Position numbers and translations under genes: made by a program. Below, in pieces: positions 6,475-13,805 of a DNA stretch of 64,000 nucleotides (positions within the stretch are counted from its first letter, which is position 1; every line of letters begins with the position of its first letter). Under the pieces are notes generated by a model. The model saw only the letters and a program-made list of their open reading frames with translations. It ran no database searches and was not told the origin of the DNA. Source of the stretch: Oscillospiraceae bacterium. GTDB lineage: Bacteria; Bacillota; Clostridia; Oscillospirales; Oscillospiraceae. Location: the NCBI GenBank assembly GCA_017561205.1, contig JAFZDL010000108.1, positions 1 to 64,000 on the forward strand, given 5' to 3'.

Positions 6475-7833
6475 ATGGCTTTGTTCAGCAGTAACAATCC
6501 CAAAGAAAAGCAGCATTCCGGTATCCTTGGTGCATTTTCTGTAGATGTAATCAAGTGGGAGCCGGAGACCGATGCAGAAGCTTCTGTAATCGTTCACAAG
6601 TTTGAATATGAGGATTTTCCTAACGGATCTTATTTGATTGTTGGACCTTCCCAGATGGCAATTTTCACCAACAATATGAATGCTGCCAGTTCCCTGGGCG
6701 ATGCAGGCGCAGGCCAGTCTCAGGTTACGACCTTTGTAGGTCCGTGCAAGATCAAGCTGGAGACCGGTGATAGCAGATTTGCTCCTTTCCGCAATATCTC
6801 TCATGCACTGACCGGTGGCGAATCTGCTTTCCATAGTACAGTTTACTTCGTGAACACTACATATCTGAATGACCTTTCCTGGGGTACTCAGGCACCTGTT
6901 GTGGTTGTAGATCCTGAAGAGGATGTAAATGTTCATGTCCGTGCGTTTGGTCTGTTCGGTGTTCACATTGAACAGGTGGATACCAGCCGCGCTGAGCTGC
7001 AGGCTAGGAAGTTCCTGCAGAAAATTGTAGGAACACGGGCTGACTACACCAGAGATGAGTTGGTCACCTTTATGCGGGCCAAGATTTTGGAATATGTGCC
7101 CAATCTTCTGGCCAACAACATTATTCGCCAGAATATCAGTGTTCTGAAAATCAGCGCATACCTTTCTGAGTTCTCTGCAACCATCTGTGAGGCATTGCGT
7201 GATCACTTTGATGATTTTGGTCTGACGCTGGATAATTTCTCTTTCCACAGCATCAATGTGCCGGACGAGGATCTCAGAATCATCAATGAGGCTAAGATTC
7301 AGAGAAAGAAAGATCAGATCGAAGCCGAAGGCACAGCAGCCAAGATGGATATCGAATCTGCTGCACGTGCTCGTATGCGTGAGCGTGAAGGCTATACATA
7401 TCAGCAGGAGCATTCCTTCGATGTTATGAAGGCTGCTGCTCAAAATGAGGGTACCGCATCTAACCTGATGGGCGCAGGTATGGGCCTGGGAATGGGCTTC
7501 GGCGTTGGCGGTGCTTTCGGTGCCGGTATGAGCAATATCGCACAGAACACTATCGGTGCAGTAAATAATGCACCTGTTCAAAATGCCCCGGCACAAGGTA
7601 ATGCCTGTCCTAAGTGTGGTGCTGCTTGTGCACCTGAGGCAAAGTTCTGCTTGAATTGTGGCGAAAAGTTGGGCGTTGCAGGTGCTGCTTGCCCTGAGTG
7701 CGGAGCTGCACTTCCCGCTGGAGCAAAATTCTGTGCAAACTGCGGTCATAAGTTGGAGTCTGCTTGTCCCAATTGCGGAAACAAGTTGGCACCGGGTGCA
7801 AAGTTCTGTCCTGAGTGTGGTACGAAGATTTAA
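6475..7833 (+). CDS. SPFH-domain protein with triple C-terminal zinc ribbon
   Basis: This 452-residue protein begins with an SPFH/band-7 type domain of the YdjI ('virion core protein-like') group (about 25-290). A charged helical stretch follows, then a Gly/Met-rich linker ('MGAGMGLGMGFGVGG', about 335-355), then three double-CxxC zinc ribbons (from residue 378; CPKCG...CLNCG, CPECG...CANCG, CPNCG...CPECG). SPFH proteins assemble into membrane-associated rings or scaffolds; zinc ribbons probably recruit partners. It opens an operon with a membrane protein, a zinc-ribbon/helical protein, a coiled-coil membrane protein and a 57-aa protein. The start has AAAGGGGGACTTAACC. The pathway is unknown. 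Confidence 0.85.
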   Translation: MALFSSNNPKEKQHSGILGAFSVDVIKWEPETDAEASVIVHKFEYEDFPNGSYLIVGPSQMAIFTNNMNAASSLGDAGAGQSQVTTFVGPCKIKLETGDSRFAPFRNISHALTGGESAFHSTVYFVNTTYLNDLSWGTQAPVVVVDPEEDVNVHVRAFGLFGVHIEQVDTSRAELQARKFLQKIVGTRADYTRDELVTFMRAKILEYVPNLLANNIIRQNISVLKISAYLSEFSATICEALRDHFDDFGLTLDNFSFHSINVPDEDLRIINEAKIQRKKDQIEAEGTAAKMDIESAARARMREREGYTYQQEHSFDVMKAAAQNEGTASNLMGAGMGLGMGFGVGGAFGAGMSNIAQNTIGAVNNAPVQNAPAQGNACPKCGAACAPEAKFCLNCGEKLGVAGAACPECGAALPAGAKFCANCGHKLESACPNCGNKLAPGAKFCPECGTKI

Positions 7834-7850
7834 GGCAAGGGGGTCATCTT

Positions 7851-8543
7851 ATGAAAAAGACATCTACTCTCGCTATTACAATTGCGATACTCGGTTTAGT
7901 TTGGGTTTTCGCAATTGCAGCTTACACAATGTTGTTTGAACTGCCCTGGTTATGCTGGGGAAGTATCACATGTACCGTTATCGCAATTATTGCTGCAGAG
8001 GTCTATCTGCTGGGATTCAGAAAAGATCCTGGTGAGCAAGGAACAGAGCCCGGTGCATTGGGTATCATTTTTACAATTAGTTTTCTGGTGATTACTGTAC
8101 TTCTTAACAGCGTATTTGTTTTGTTGAGATATGGTGATTTCAACTGGGTACTGTTAACACTGAATTTGCTGGCAATCGCATCCTATATTGTTGTACTTCT
8201 TTGGGTTGAACAGGCTTCTGCTCGTCTTGCCCGGCAACTCGAAAAGACAGAACAAAAGACTGCTCCTTCCATTAACATCGGAAGAAAATTGGGTGAGCTG
8301 TTGGCGATTACAGAAGATGCAGAGGTCCGAGCTAAGCTTCTTAAACTGAAAGAGGCTGTTGACTATGGTACCAACATCTCTACCAATGCAACTTCTGAGA
8401 AAGAATACCAGATGGGCGCGCAGTTGGATGAGCTTGCACAGCTCACCATTGCACATGCAGATCGACTGATCATTCTGAACAAGGTCGAAGCAGCAGAAAT
8501 GACTTGGAAAATGCGCAGCAGCACAGCTTCCTCCGTCAGATAA
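7851..8543 (+). CDS. Integral membrane protein of the SPFH operon
   Basis: This 230-residue protein has about four transmembrane helices in its first 125 residues and a soluble helical tail of about 100 residues ('INIGRKLGELLAITEDAEVRAKLLKL') that looks like a protein-binding coiled coil. The start ATG at 7851 has AAGGGGG eight bases upstream; an earlier in-frame ATG would overlap the SPFH gene and lacks a site. I do not recognise a named family. In context it is probably the membrane anchor of the SPFH complex. Confidence 0.75.
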   Translation: MKKTSTLAITIAILGLVWVFAIAAYTMLFELPWLCWGSITCTVIAIIAAEVYLLGFRKDPGEQGTEPGALGIIFTISFLVITVLLNSVFVLLRYGDFNWVLLTLNLLAIASYIVVLLWVEQASARLARQLEKTEQKTAPSINIGRKLGELLAITEDAEVRAKLLKLKEAVDYGTNISTNATSEKEYQMGAQLDELAQLTIAHADRLIILNKVEAAEMTWKMRSSTASSVR

Positions 8544-8561
8544 CAAAGCGAGGATCAAGAT

Positions 8562-9368
8562 ATGGATTTAGAGGGACTGCAATGTCACGGCTGTGGCAGT
8601 ACCAATGTAACGTTTGATCCTAAACGGAGAATTCTGAGCTGCAATCAGTGTGGAAAGGAAGAATATTATTCCCGGTCAACACTGAATGCCAATGGCAAGG
8701 TTGTTTATGCCCGCCGGAACGCAATCCATTTTTTCAAAGAAGGCAGAATGGATGATGCCAAGCATTATGCCATGGAGGTTTTAAACATCTCTATGGATAA
8801 TGCCCCCGCAATGTACATATTGGCATATTACGACGAATTTACTGCTAGAAAACCGGATTCTATGCGGATGTTCTTTGAGCAGATTATGGATGTGGCGTTG
8901 GAATATGATGAGGTGCGCGATATTTGCAGCTTAATCATGGGTTCAGCCTACAATCTGGCTGATTTTGAAGAACAGGTTATCCAGCTGATTGCCGTCAATA
9001 TGCAATCTCCGGATGATGCAAGAGAGTTGTGCACGGTAATTGATACGATTTGTCCGTTCTTGATTTCCAAGCGCACCTCTGCTGGTTATCTTACAGATAA
9101 TCTTGTGGATATGTACCGGGAACTGGCTGAACACTGTGGCATTCCTAAAACCTGCTTTGCGTTGTTGAAATCAATTGAAACCAATCCGGACTCTCCGTAT
9201 GTTGGTCAAAGTTTCTATTTAAAAGCGAAGGTTCGTTATTTCTACGACAACTATGTTGTTAACGTTGGAAAGGTCATTCGTGCAATGAATGATGCCAACC
9301 TGAAAGCAAAATTTGTTGGGGCATACGAAAGCAAGTGTCAGCAATATAAAGCTGATGCTGGCATGTAG
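8562..9368 (+). CDS. Zinc-ribbon / TPR-like helical protein of the SPFH operon
   Basis: This 268-residue protein opens with a zinc ribbon (CHGCG at about 8-12 and CNQCG at about 28-32). An all-helical region follows whose first part ('RRNAIHFFKEGRMDDAKHYAMEVL') reads like a TPR unit. No enzymatic motif is seen. The zinc ribbon echoes those of the SPFH protein and of the convergent 266-aa protein, which suggests a shared binding logic. It lies 18 bases after the membrane protein and 25 bases before the coiled-coil gene. Confidence 0.75.
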   Translation: MDLEGLQCHGCGSTNVTFDPKRRILSCNQCGKEEYYSRSTLNANGKVVYARRNAIHFFKEGRMDDAKHYAMEVLNISMDNAPAMYILAYYDEFTARKPDSMRMFFEQIMDVALEYDEVRDICSLIMGSAYNLADFEEQVIQLIAVNMQSPDDARELCTVIDTICPFLISKRTSAGYLTDNLVDMYRELAEHCGIPKTCFALLKSIETNPDSPYVGQSFYLKAKVRYFYDNYVVNVGKVIRAMNDANLKAKFVGAYESKCQQYKADAGM

Positions 9369-9393
9369 TAGCTAATACGAAGGAGGAAGAAAC

Positions 9394-11061
9394 ATGGCAG
9401 ATCTTACCACAAGCATCAACCTTTCAGCCATTGAGCGGCGATTGGATAAGGTTGCAGAGTCTACCAATCGAATCGAGCGTGAACTTGGTCAAACCAATAG
9501 CCGCCTGACGCAAGTAACAAGCGAACTGAATGAGTTGACAGCAGAACTGAACGGATTAAAGGCTTCTTTTGATCGTTTTATGGACGATTCCAAGAAGGCG
9601 ACTACTCTGCAGAAAGCTGCAACCGAGTTGATTCGTGTTCGTCAGGAACTGGAGCAGAACTTTGGCGGATACAAGATCGTCAGAGAAACTATGCTTGGTG
9701 TGTTGCAGGCAACTGACCTTGCACTGGTCAAGAAGACCACAATTTCTCAGGTTACTGAAGAGCTGATGCTCTCCACACCGGATTACTGGCTTGCTCCTTG
9801 TCTGGTTGCTGTGGCAGCTTGGATCGGCAATGACAGAGACTTGGCAAACCGCGCAATCAAGGAAGCTGTCAAGCGTGACGAGGAAAAGACCGCTCTGGCA
9901 ATGGCTCTTATCTGCCGACGTAACAATAGAACAGATACCTGCTTTGAGTGGCTGTCTATCTATTTTGCACATCAGAGCGCAGAGCATTTCACAGAGAGCA
10001 ACTTTACATATCTCAATGCCTATCTGAATGGTGTGTTTGGCCCAGACGAGAAGCATATGTGTGAGGACTATGTTGCTAAGTGGCTGCGTGAAATTCAGAG
10101 CAACGGTGCTGATTTTGAACAACGGCAAACTGAAATCTGGCGCGAGTATTGCAAGAACTTCACTGTGGATCTGGAAGGCCAGTTCCCTGAAATGAGTGGC
10201 AATGTGCGCGAATATGCTGAAATTGCTGCGTATGTGAGCCGTATCAATTCTGTTGGTCGCATTTCCGACAAGTTCTCCAGTATGAAGAACATCACTGTTG
10301 AAGAAGAAAAACTGAAGAAGGATATCGACCAGACATTGGTGTCTTTGATTAGCAGATGCGACGAAAAAGAAGAGCCTCTGCGTAAAGAGGAAAGATATCT
10401 GCAGGCAATTCGTTACTTTGATGGCGATACCGATGCTGCAAAGCGCTCTGTCCTGGAGGCAGATCGTAAGCGTACGGAAGAGACCATTGACTTGGTTAGC
10501 CAGATGACAAATATCATTATTAACCGGGAAGATGCTCGTCCTTCCGAGCGGAAGACCTCTGTTAACTTCTTGAGCAGTTATATTCGTAGCGGTTTCCAGG
10601 AATATATGGCAGAGAAGAAGCCTGAATTCCCGGAACAGATCACATTGAATGTGGATACTTGGTCCGGCACGACTTCTGATGGCGCAAATGCTGATGAATT
10701 GCAGCGCGGTTATGAGTTGCATATGCAGCAGGAGCGGCAGGAGAAGTTGGCTACTGTAAAGATGGACAAGCCGAAACAGCGTAAGATTCTCGCCGGTATC
10801 ATCGGAGGCATTAGCTTGATTTTCTTGTTCCTAGTTGCACCTTTGGGTATTATGGGCCTGATTGGTGCAGGTGTATGCTTCTTTACATCCGGAAGTGTTG
10901 AGAAAGCCAATCAGCAGCAGATCGCCAACATCAATGCAGATTATGATGCAAAAATTGCTGCAGGTAAGAAGAAAATTGATGACATACTTACGGAATGGAA
11001 GAAGGCAAAGACAATTGTCGATAGCTATGAGAACGGCGCCATTCCCGACGTTGTAGCATAA
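9394..11061 (+). CDS. Large coiled-coil protein with C-terminal membrane hairpin
   Basis: This 555-residue protein starts with a heptad-rich coiled coil (about 10-100). A long helical central region follows, then a C-terminal hydrophobic pair (about 465-500, 'IIGGISLIFLFLVAPLGIMG') and a final charged helix. A good Shine-Dalgarno (AAGGAGGAAGAAAC) precedes the ATG. No catalytic motif is visible; it looks like a scaffold or effector working with the SPFH protein. It is followed within 15 bases by a 57-aa gene in the same operon. Confidence 0.75.
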   Translation: MADLTTSINLSAIERRLDKVAESTNRIERELGQTNSRLTQVTSELNELTAELNGLKASFDRFMDDSKKATTLQKAATELIRVRQELEQNFGGYKIVRETMLGVLQATDLALVKKTTISQVTEELMLSTPDYWLAPCLVAVAAWIGNDRDLANRAIKEAVKRDEEKTALAMALICRRNNRTDTCFEWLSIYFAHQSAEHFTESNFTYLNAYLNGVFGPDEKHMCEDYVAKWLREIQSNGADFEQRQTEIWREYCKNFTVDLEGQFPEMSGNVREYAEIAAYVSRINSVGRISDKFSSMKNITVEEEKLKKDIDQTLVSLISRCDEKEEPLRKEERYLQAIRYFDGDTDAAKRSVLEADRKRTEETIDLVSQMTNIIINREDARPSERKTSVNFLSSYIRSGFQEYMAEKKPEFPEQITLNVDTWSGTTSDGANADELQRGYELHMQQERQEKLATVKMDKPKQRKILAGIIGGISLIFLFLVAPLGIMGLIGAGVCFFTSGSVEKANQQQIANINADYDAKIAAGKKKIDDILTEWKKAKTIVDSYENGAIPDVVA

Positions 11062-11076
11062 ATCGGAGGTAGTGAT

Positions 11077-11250
11077 ATGACAGATATGAATTTGGCAAAT
11101 GAGTTTAGCGAATTTGAAGAACTCGAGGCAATGTTCGGTCAGGACACTTCCGATCTGGCCAAGATGGAAAAGGTTATGCTGACCCAAAATCTTGAAGGTT
11201 TTGCAAGCTGCTTCCCTGAGTGGGATCTGCATCCTCCCGTCGGAAAATAA
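11077..11250 (+). CDS. 57-aa acidic protein ending in a WDLHPP motif
   Basis: An ATG at 11077 with CGGAGG seven bases upstream opens a 57-codon frame ending at 11250. The product is acidic ('EFSEFEELEAMFGQD') and ends 'SCFPEWDLHPPVGK'. The terminator that follows (11272) makes it the last gene of the SPFH operon. The conserved-looking C-terminal W-D-L-x-P-P segment suggests a short linear motif that docks on another protein of the system, an inference. It does not match a named family known to me. Confidence 0.7.
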   Translation: MTDMNLANEFSEFEELEAMFGQDTSDLAKMEKVMLTQNLEGFASCFPEWDLHPPVGK

Positions 11251-11271
11251 TCAAACGTATATAACAGTAAT

Positions 11272-11305
11272 GAGGCCAACCGGAAACGGTTGGCCTCACT
11301 ATTTT
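11272..11305 (+). terminator. Terminator ending the SPFH operon
   Basis: A perfect 11-bp stem GAGGCCAACCG/CGGTTGGCCTC closed by a GAAA tetraloop (11272-11297) is followed by ACTATTTTT. It separates the operon from the convergent 266-aa gene. Confidence 0.9.
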
Positions 11306-12105
11306 TACCAGGAAATGTCGTTGTACGGGGTGTTTTCTACACCTTCGGAATTAAGCTTTGCAACCATCTTGTTCAGTATGGGCATCCAAAGATTCTTGAA
11401 CCACGCAGTGTTTCCGAACAGCTTAACAAGGGTTGGACTTACTGCATAGTAAAGACGAATGAAAGCTCGACCATACCAAGATGAAGCTAAAGAGTTATCG
11501 CGGAAACGGCGTAGCGTCCATACCTCGGGGCAATCATAGGAGCCGTAGACAGCAGTAGCGACATAACAACCGCCATTAGATGTTGTACTGCCGGAGGGCA
11601 TCATTGCTTGCGGCTGGTGGAAGTTAATTGTTTCAAAGTGATCTGCAATATCTTTTGCTTCTTTTAACCCAAGACCGGAGAACTCTCGAATTAGTTTAAT
11701 AGCATTTAATTTCTCACCGGTTCCTATGTAGTGACGAACCTGCTCAAACTGTTCTCTGGTAACACACGCCTGACCGAAGTATAGATTAGACATTTGCTCC
11801 AGCTTGCTTAAAGCCACTTGGTTTGTAGCTTCAATATCCAGAACACGATTGTAATATTCCTTAGCTTTTTCCAAGTCTCCTTGAGCTTCGAATTGTTCTG
11901 CACGGAGAAGGAGGTTTTCGGTGCTTAAACCGGACACGTTGATTGTTGCATTGGAAATATTCATGTTGTTGGTAATGTGATAGTTGTTTATTGCCTTTTC
12001 TGTAACAAAGGCAGTTCCACAATAATGGCAGATATTTGCTTCTTTTGTGTCATCAACCTTAACGATGGCACCACATTGTGTACATTGAGCGGGAACTAAT
12101 GGCAT
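11305..12105 (-). CDS. Zinc-ribbon / TPR / L7-L12-like protein with CFI-box C-terminus
   Basis: This 266-residue protein has four parts: an N-terminal zinc ribbon (CTQCG at about 8-12, CHYCG at about 26-30); a short TPR ('AEQFEAQGDLEKAKEYYNRV'); a segment like the ribosomal L7/L12 C-terminal fold ('AIKLIREFSGLGLKEAKDI'); and a C-terminal CFI-box ('CYVATAVYGSYDCPEVWTLR', about 179-198) with a hydrophobic stretch after it. CFI-box regions occur on secreted or membrane-associated bacterial proteins of unknown role. Its start has TTGGAGGTATTCTT. It faces the SPFH operon and shares its zinc-ribbon style, so the two units may form one system. Confidence 0.8.
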   Translation of the reverse strand: MPLVPAQCTQCGAIVKVDDTKEANICHYCGTAFVTEKAINNYHITNNMNISNATINVSGLSTENLLLRAEQFEAQGDLEKAKEYYNRVLDIEATNQVALSKLEQMSNLYFGQACVTREQFEQVRHYIGTGEKLNAIKLIREFSGLGLKEAKDIADHFETINFHQPQAMMPSGSTTSNGGCYVATAVYGSYDCPEVWTLRRFRDNSLASSWYGRAFIRLYYAVSPTLVKLFGNTAWFKNLWMPILNKMVAKLNSEGVENTPYNDISW

Positions 12106-12566
12106 AAGAATACCTCCAAGCTTCTGTTTTTATATGATTATAACAGAAAAGGACAGTAATGGCAATAGGAATGACTAAGTATAGAGGGGTGTTTTAAGAC
12201 GAATCAAAACGAGAGTGATGAAAATCGAATCTTTAAGATACATAAAACAATGCATACAAAACCCGCCTTGGTACAGATTTGTACGAAGGCGGGGCGTTGA
12301 TTTCGATTGTGTTGCAATGGCTTTTTCTTGGTAACTTCATTTTGGGTTTTACACCATTTTTACACCACGGTGGCATTGAGCCTTATGAAAGTGTATGAAG
12401 CTTTGTAAACTGTACAGTTTGAAAAACTATTGCGATATGGGGATTTATGAGAACTTATAGGAGTTCATTTATCTATGGAATTAGGGTACCGGGTTCCGAT
12501 ACCTAATTTCATATATACTCATATCTCCTTTGATTTCATCTCAGTTTTTTTCAAAAATAAGTAAAG

Positions 12567-12613
12567 ATCCGATGCGATATACAAGATTATATCGCATCGG
12601 ATCGATTTTTTCA
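12567..12613. repeat. Second xis-int-type hairpin (copy B)
   Basis: GATCCGATGCGATAT pairs with ATATCGCATCGGATC and is followed by GATTTTTTCAATAGTG. The sequence repeats copy A at 68-125 (shared CAAGATTATATCGCAT and TCGATTTTTTCAATAGTG). Right of it, the minus strand reads 'FGQFINWQGQF', parallel to the excisionase C-terminus 'FEQFISQKLII'. Confidence 0.7.
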
Positions 12614-12723
12614 ATAGTGGGCTTTTAAATTGACCCTGCCAATTGATGAATTGACCGAAAATGTTGTGGTCTATCGGTTTTCGCTTGCCATCAAAGAGTT
12701 TTTGTGAAAAATGCCGAAAATGC

Positions 12724-12752
12724 TGGACTTTTGTTACATAAGAGAGTATAAT
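12724..12752 (+). promoter_or_regulatory. Promoter of the pilus operon
   Basis: A -35 TGGACT (12724-12729), 17-base spacer and consensus -10 TATAAT (12747-12752) lie about 110 bases upstream of the first pilus-operon gene. Confidence 0.5.
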
Positions 12753-12862
12753 GCATTATGAGATAATGCCCGTATTGTAGGGTCAAAACGCAGAACAGAT
12801 ACAGCGGTATTATGCTGAAAAATATTGCGGAACGCTCCGGCTTTGTTAGGGAGGTACTTGTT

Positions 12863-13159
12863 TTGACAGAGAAAGATTTGAGGAAACTGAACCGTTACCA
12901 GCTGCTGGAACTGCTGATTATGCAAACGGAACGGGCGGATAAATTACAAACGAAACTGGAGACAACAGAGGCGCAGTTGCGTGAACAGGAACTACAACTA
13001 TCTTCTCTAGGGTCGATTGCTGAAGCCTCCTTACAATTAAAGGGCGTTTTTAAGGCTGCGCAGGATGCCGCAGATATGTATATAGCCGCAGCAAAGAAAC
13101 AGGCCGAATCCGTTATCGCAGAAGCGGAAGAAGAGGCGCGCCGTATAAAAGGACTATAA
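12863..13159 (+). CDS. Small coiled-coil protein at the head of the pilus operon
   Basis: This roughly 98-residue protein is almost wholly coiled coil ('LNRYQLLELLIMQTERADKL', then an Ala/Glu-rich helix ending 'EAEEEARRIKGL'), resembling the DivIVA-like helical proteins often next to pilus-linked signal peptidases in Clostridia. A TTG at 12863 is preferred because AGGGAGG lies seven bases upstream; an earlier ATG at 12812 has no site. It is cotranscribed with lepB 18 bases downstream and probably helps place the pilus assembly machinery at the membrane. Confidence 0.7.
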   Translation: MTEKDLRKLNRYQLLELLIMQTERADKLQTKLETTEAQLREQELQLSSLGSIAEASLQLKGVFKAAQDAADMYIAAAKKQAESVIAEAEEEARRIKGL

Positions 13160-13177
13160 GGATTGGATAAATAGTTT

Positions 13178-13774
13178 ATGGGAAAGTATATTGCAAAACA
13201 CAGCAAACGGGAACTGCCGGAGCTGGATGCGTTGCAAAAAGAACTGAAGCGGGAGCGCTATAAACGCCGTTTCCGCAAATTGCTTCGTAGCACGGTAAAT
13301 GCGCTGATCGTTGTGGCGGCAGTCGCGGCGCTGATTGCGACGTTGATTCTGCCGGTGCTGCAAATTGCCGGTACCAGTATGGAGCCCAGCCTGAACGATG
13401 GCGACATTGTTTTGCTGACAAAAACAAAGAATTTGGAATCCGGCGATTTGTGCGCGTTTTATTACTCCAATAAAATACTGATTAAGCGAATCATCGCCAC
13501 GCCGGGAGATTATATCTGGATTGAATCTGACGGCACGGTTTTCCTCAACGGAGAATGCTTGGACGAGCCTTATGTCAGAGAAAAGGCCTTGGGGGAATGT
13601 GATGTGGAGTTCCCTTATCAGGTGCCGGAAAACAGTTACTTTGTGATGGGAGATAAAAGAGAGACTTCCATCGACAGCCGCAGCAGCGTGATCGGCTGCG
13701 TTATGGAAGATCAGATCATTGGCAAGATATTTTGTAAATTCTGGCCTTTATCAGAATTTGCGTTTATAAAATAA
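13178..13774 (+). CDS. lepB: Type I signal peptidase dedicated to the pilus operon
   Basis: This 198-residue single-pass membrane protease has an N-terminal cytoplasmic basic stretch, a transmembrane helix (about 40-62), a catalytic Ser67 in GTSMEP, a Lys103 in 'IKRIIATPGD', and the downstream GD and 'SRSS' motifs of the S26 family. It cleaves signal peptides after Sec export. Its position between the coiled-coil gene and three LPXTG proteins indicates a dedicated role in processing pilins, as in several Gram-positive pilus islands. Confidence 0.92.
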   Translation: MGKYIAKHSKRELPELDALQKELKRERYKRRFRKLLRSTVNALIVVAAVAALIATLILPVLQIAGTSMEPSLNDGDIVLLTKTKNLESGDLCAFYYSNKILIKRIIATPGDYIWIESDGTVFLNGECLDEPYVREKALGECDVEFPYQVPENSYFVMGDKRETSIDSRSSVIGCVMEDQIIGKIFCKFWPLSEFAFIK

Positions 13775-13805
13775 CACTTTATACCACCGGAAAGGAGGTG
13801 TGATC

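Larger units (their letters stand above)
12106..12862. other. Non-coding stretch with integrase/excisionase relics
   Basis: No intact gene is visible. It holds a hairpin with CCCGCCTT/AAGGCGGG (about 12,262-12,295, with TTTTGTAT downstream on the minus strand) and TTTTACACCATTTTTACACCACGG-like sequence (12,339-12,370), whose minus strand reads as a short open frame containing 'CKNGVKPKMK', reminiscent of integrase C-termini. It also holds an AATTAGG hairpin (12,479-12,508) and the decayed copy B of the xis-int junction (12,545-12,665). It is best seen as the scar of an older recombination module between the cargo and the pilus operon. Confidence 0.5.

Noticed and set aside
6469..7749. A 426-codon open frame on the minus strand
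   Set aside because: It is the antisense of the SPFH gene, rich in Cys, Thr and Ser with no ribosome site; the plus-strand gene has clear domains.
12180..12420. Open frame on the minus strand containing CKNGVKPKMK, considered as an integrase gene
   Set aside because: An upstream stop leaves under 60 codons and there are no catalytic residues, so it is at most a 3' relic; reported only as part of the scar region.
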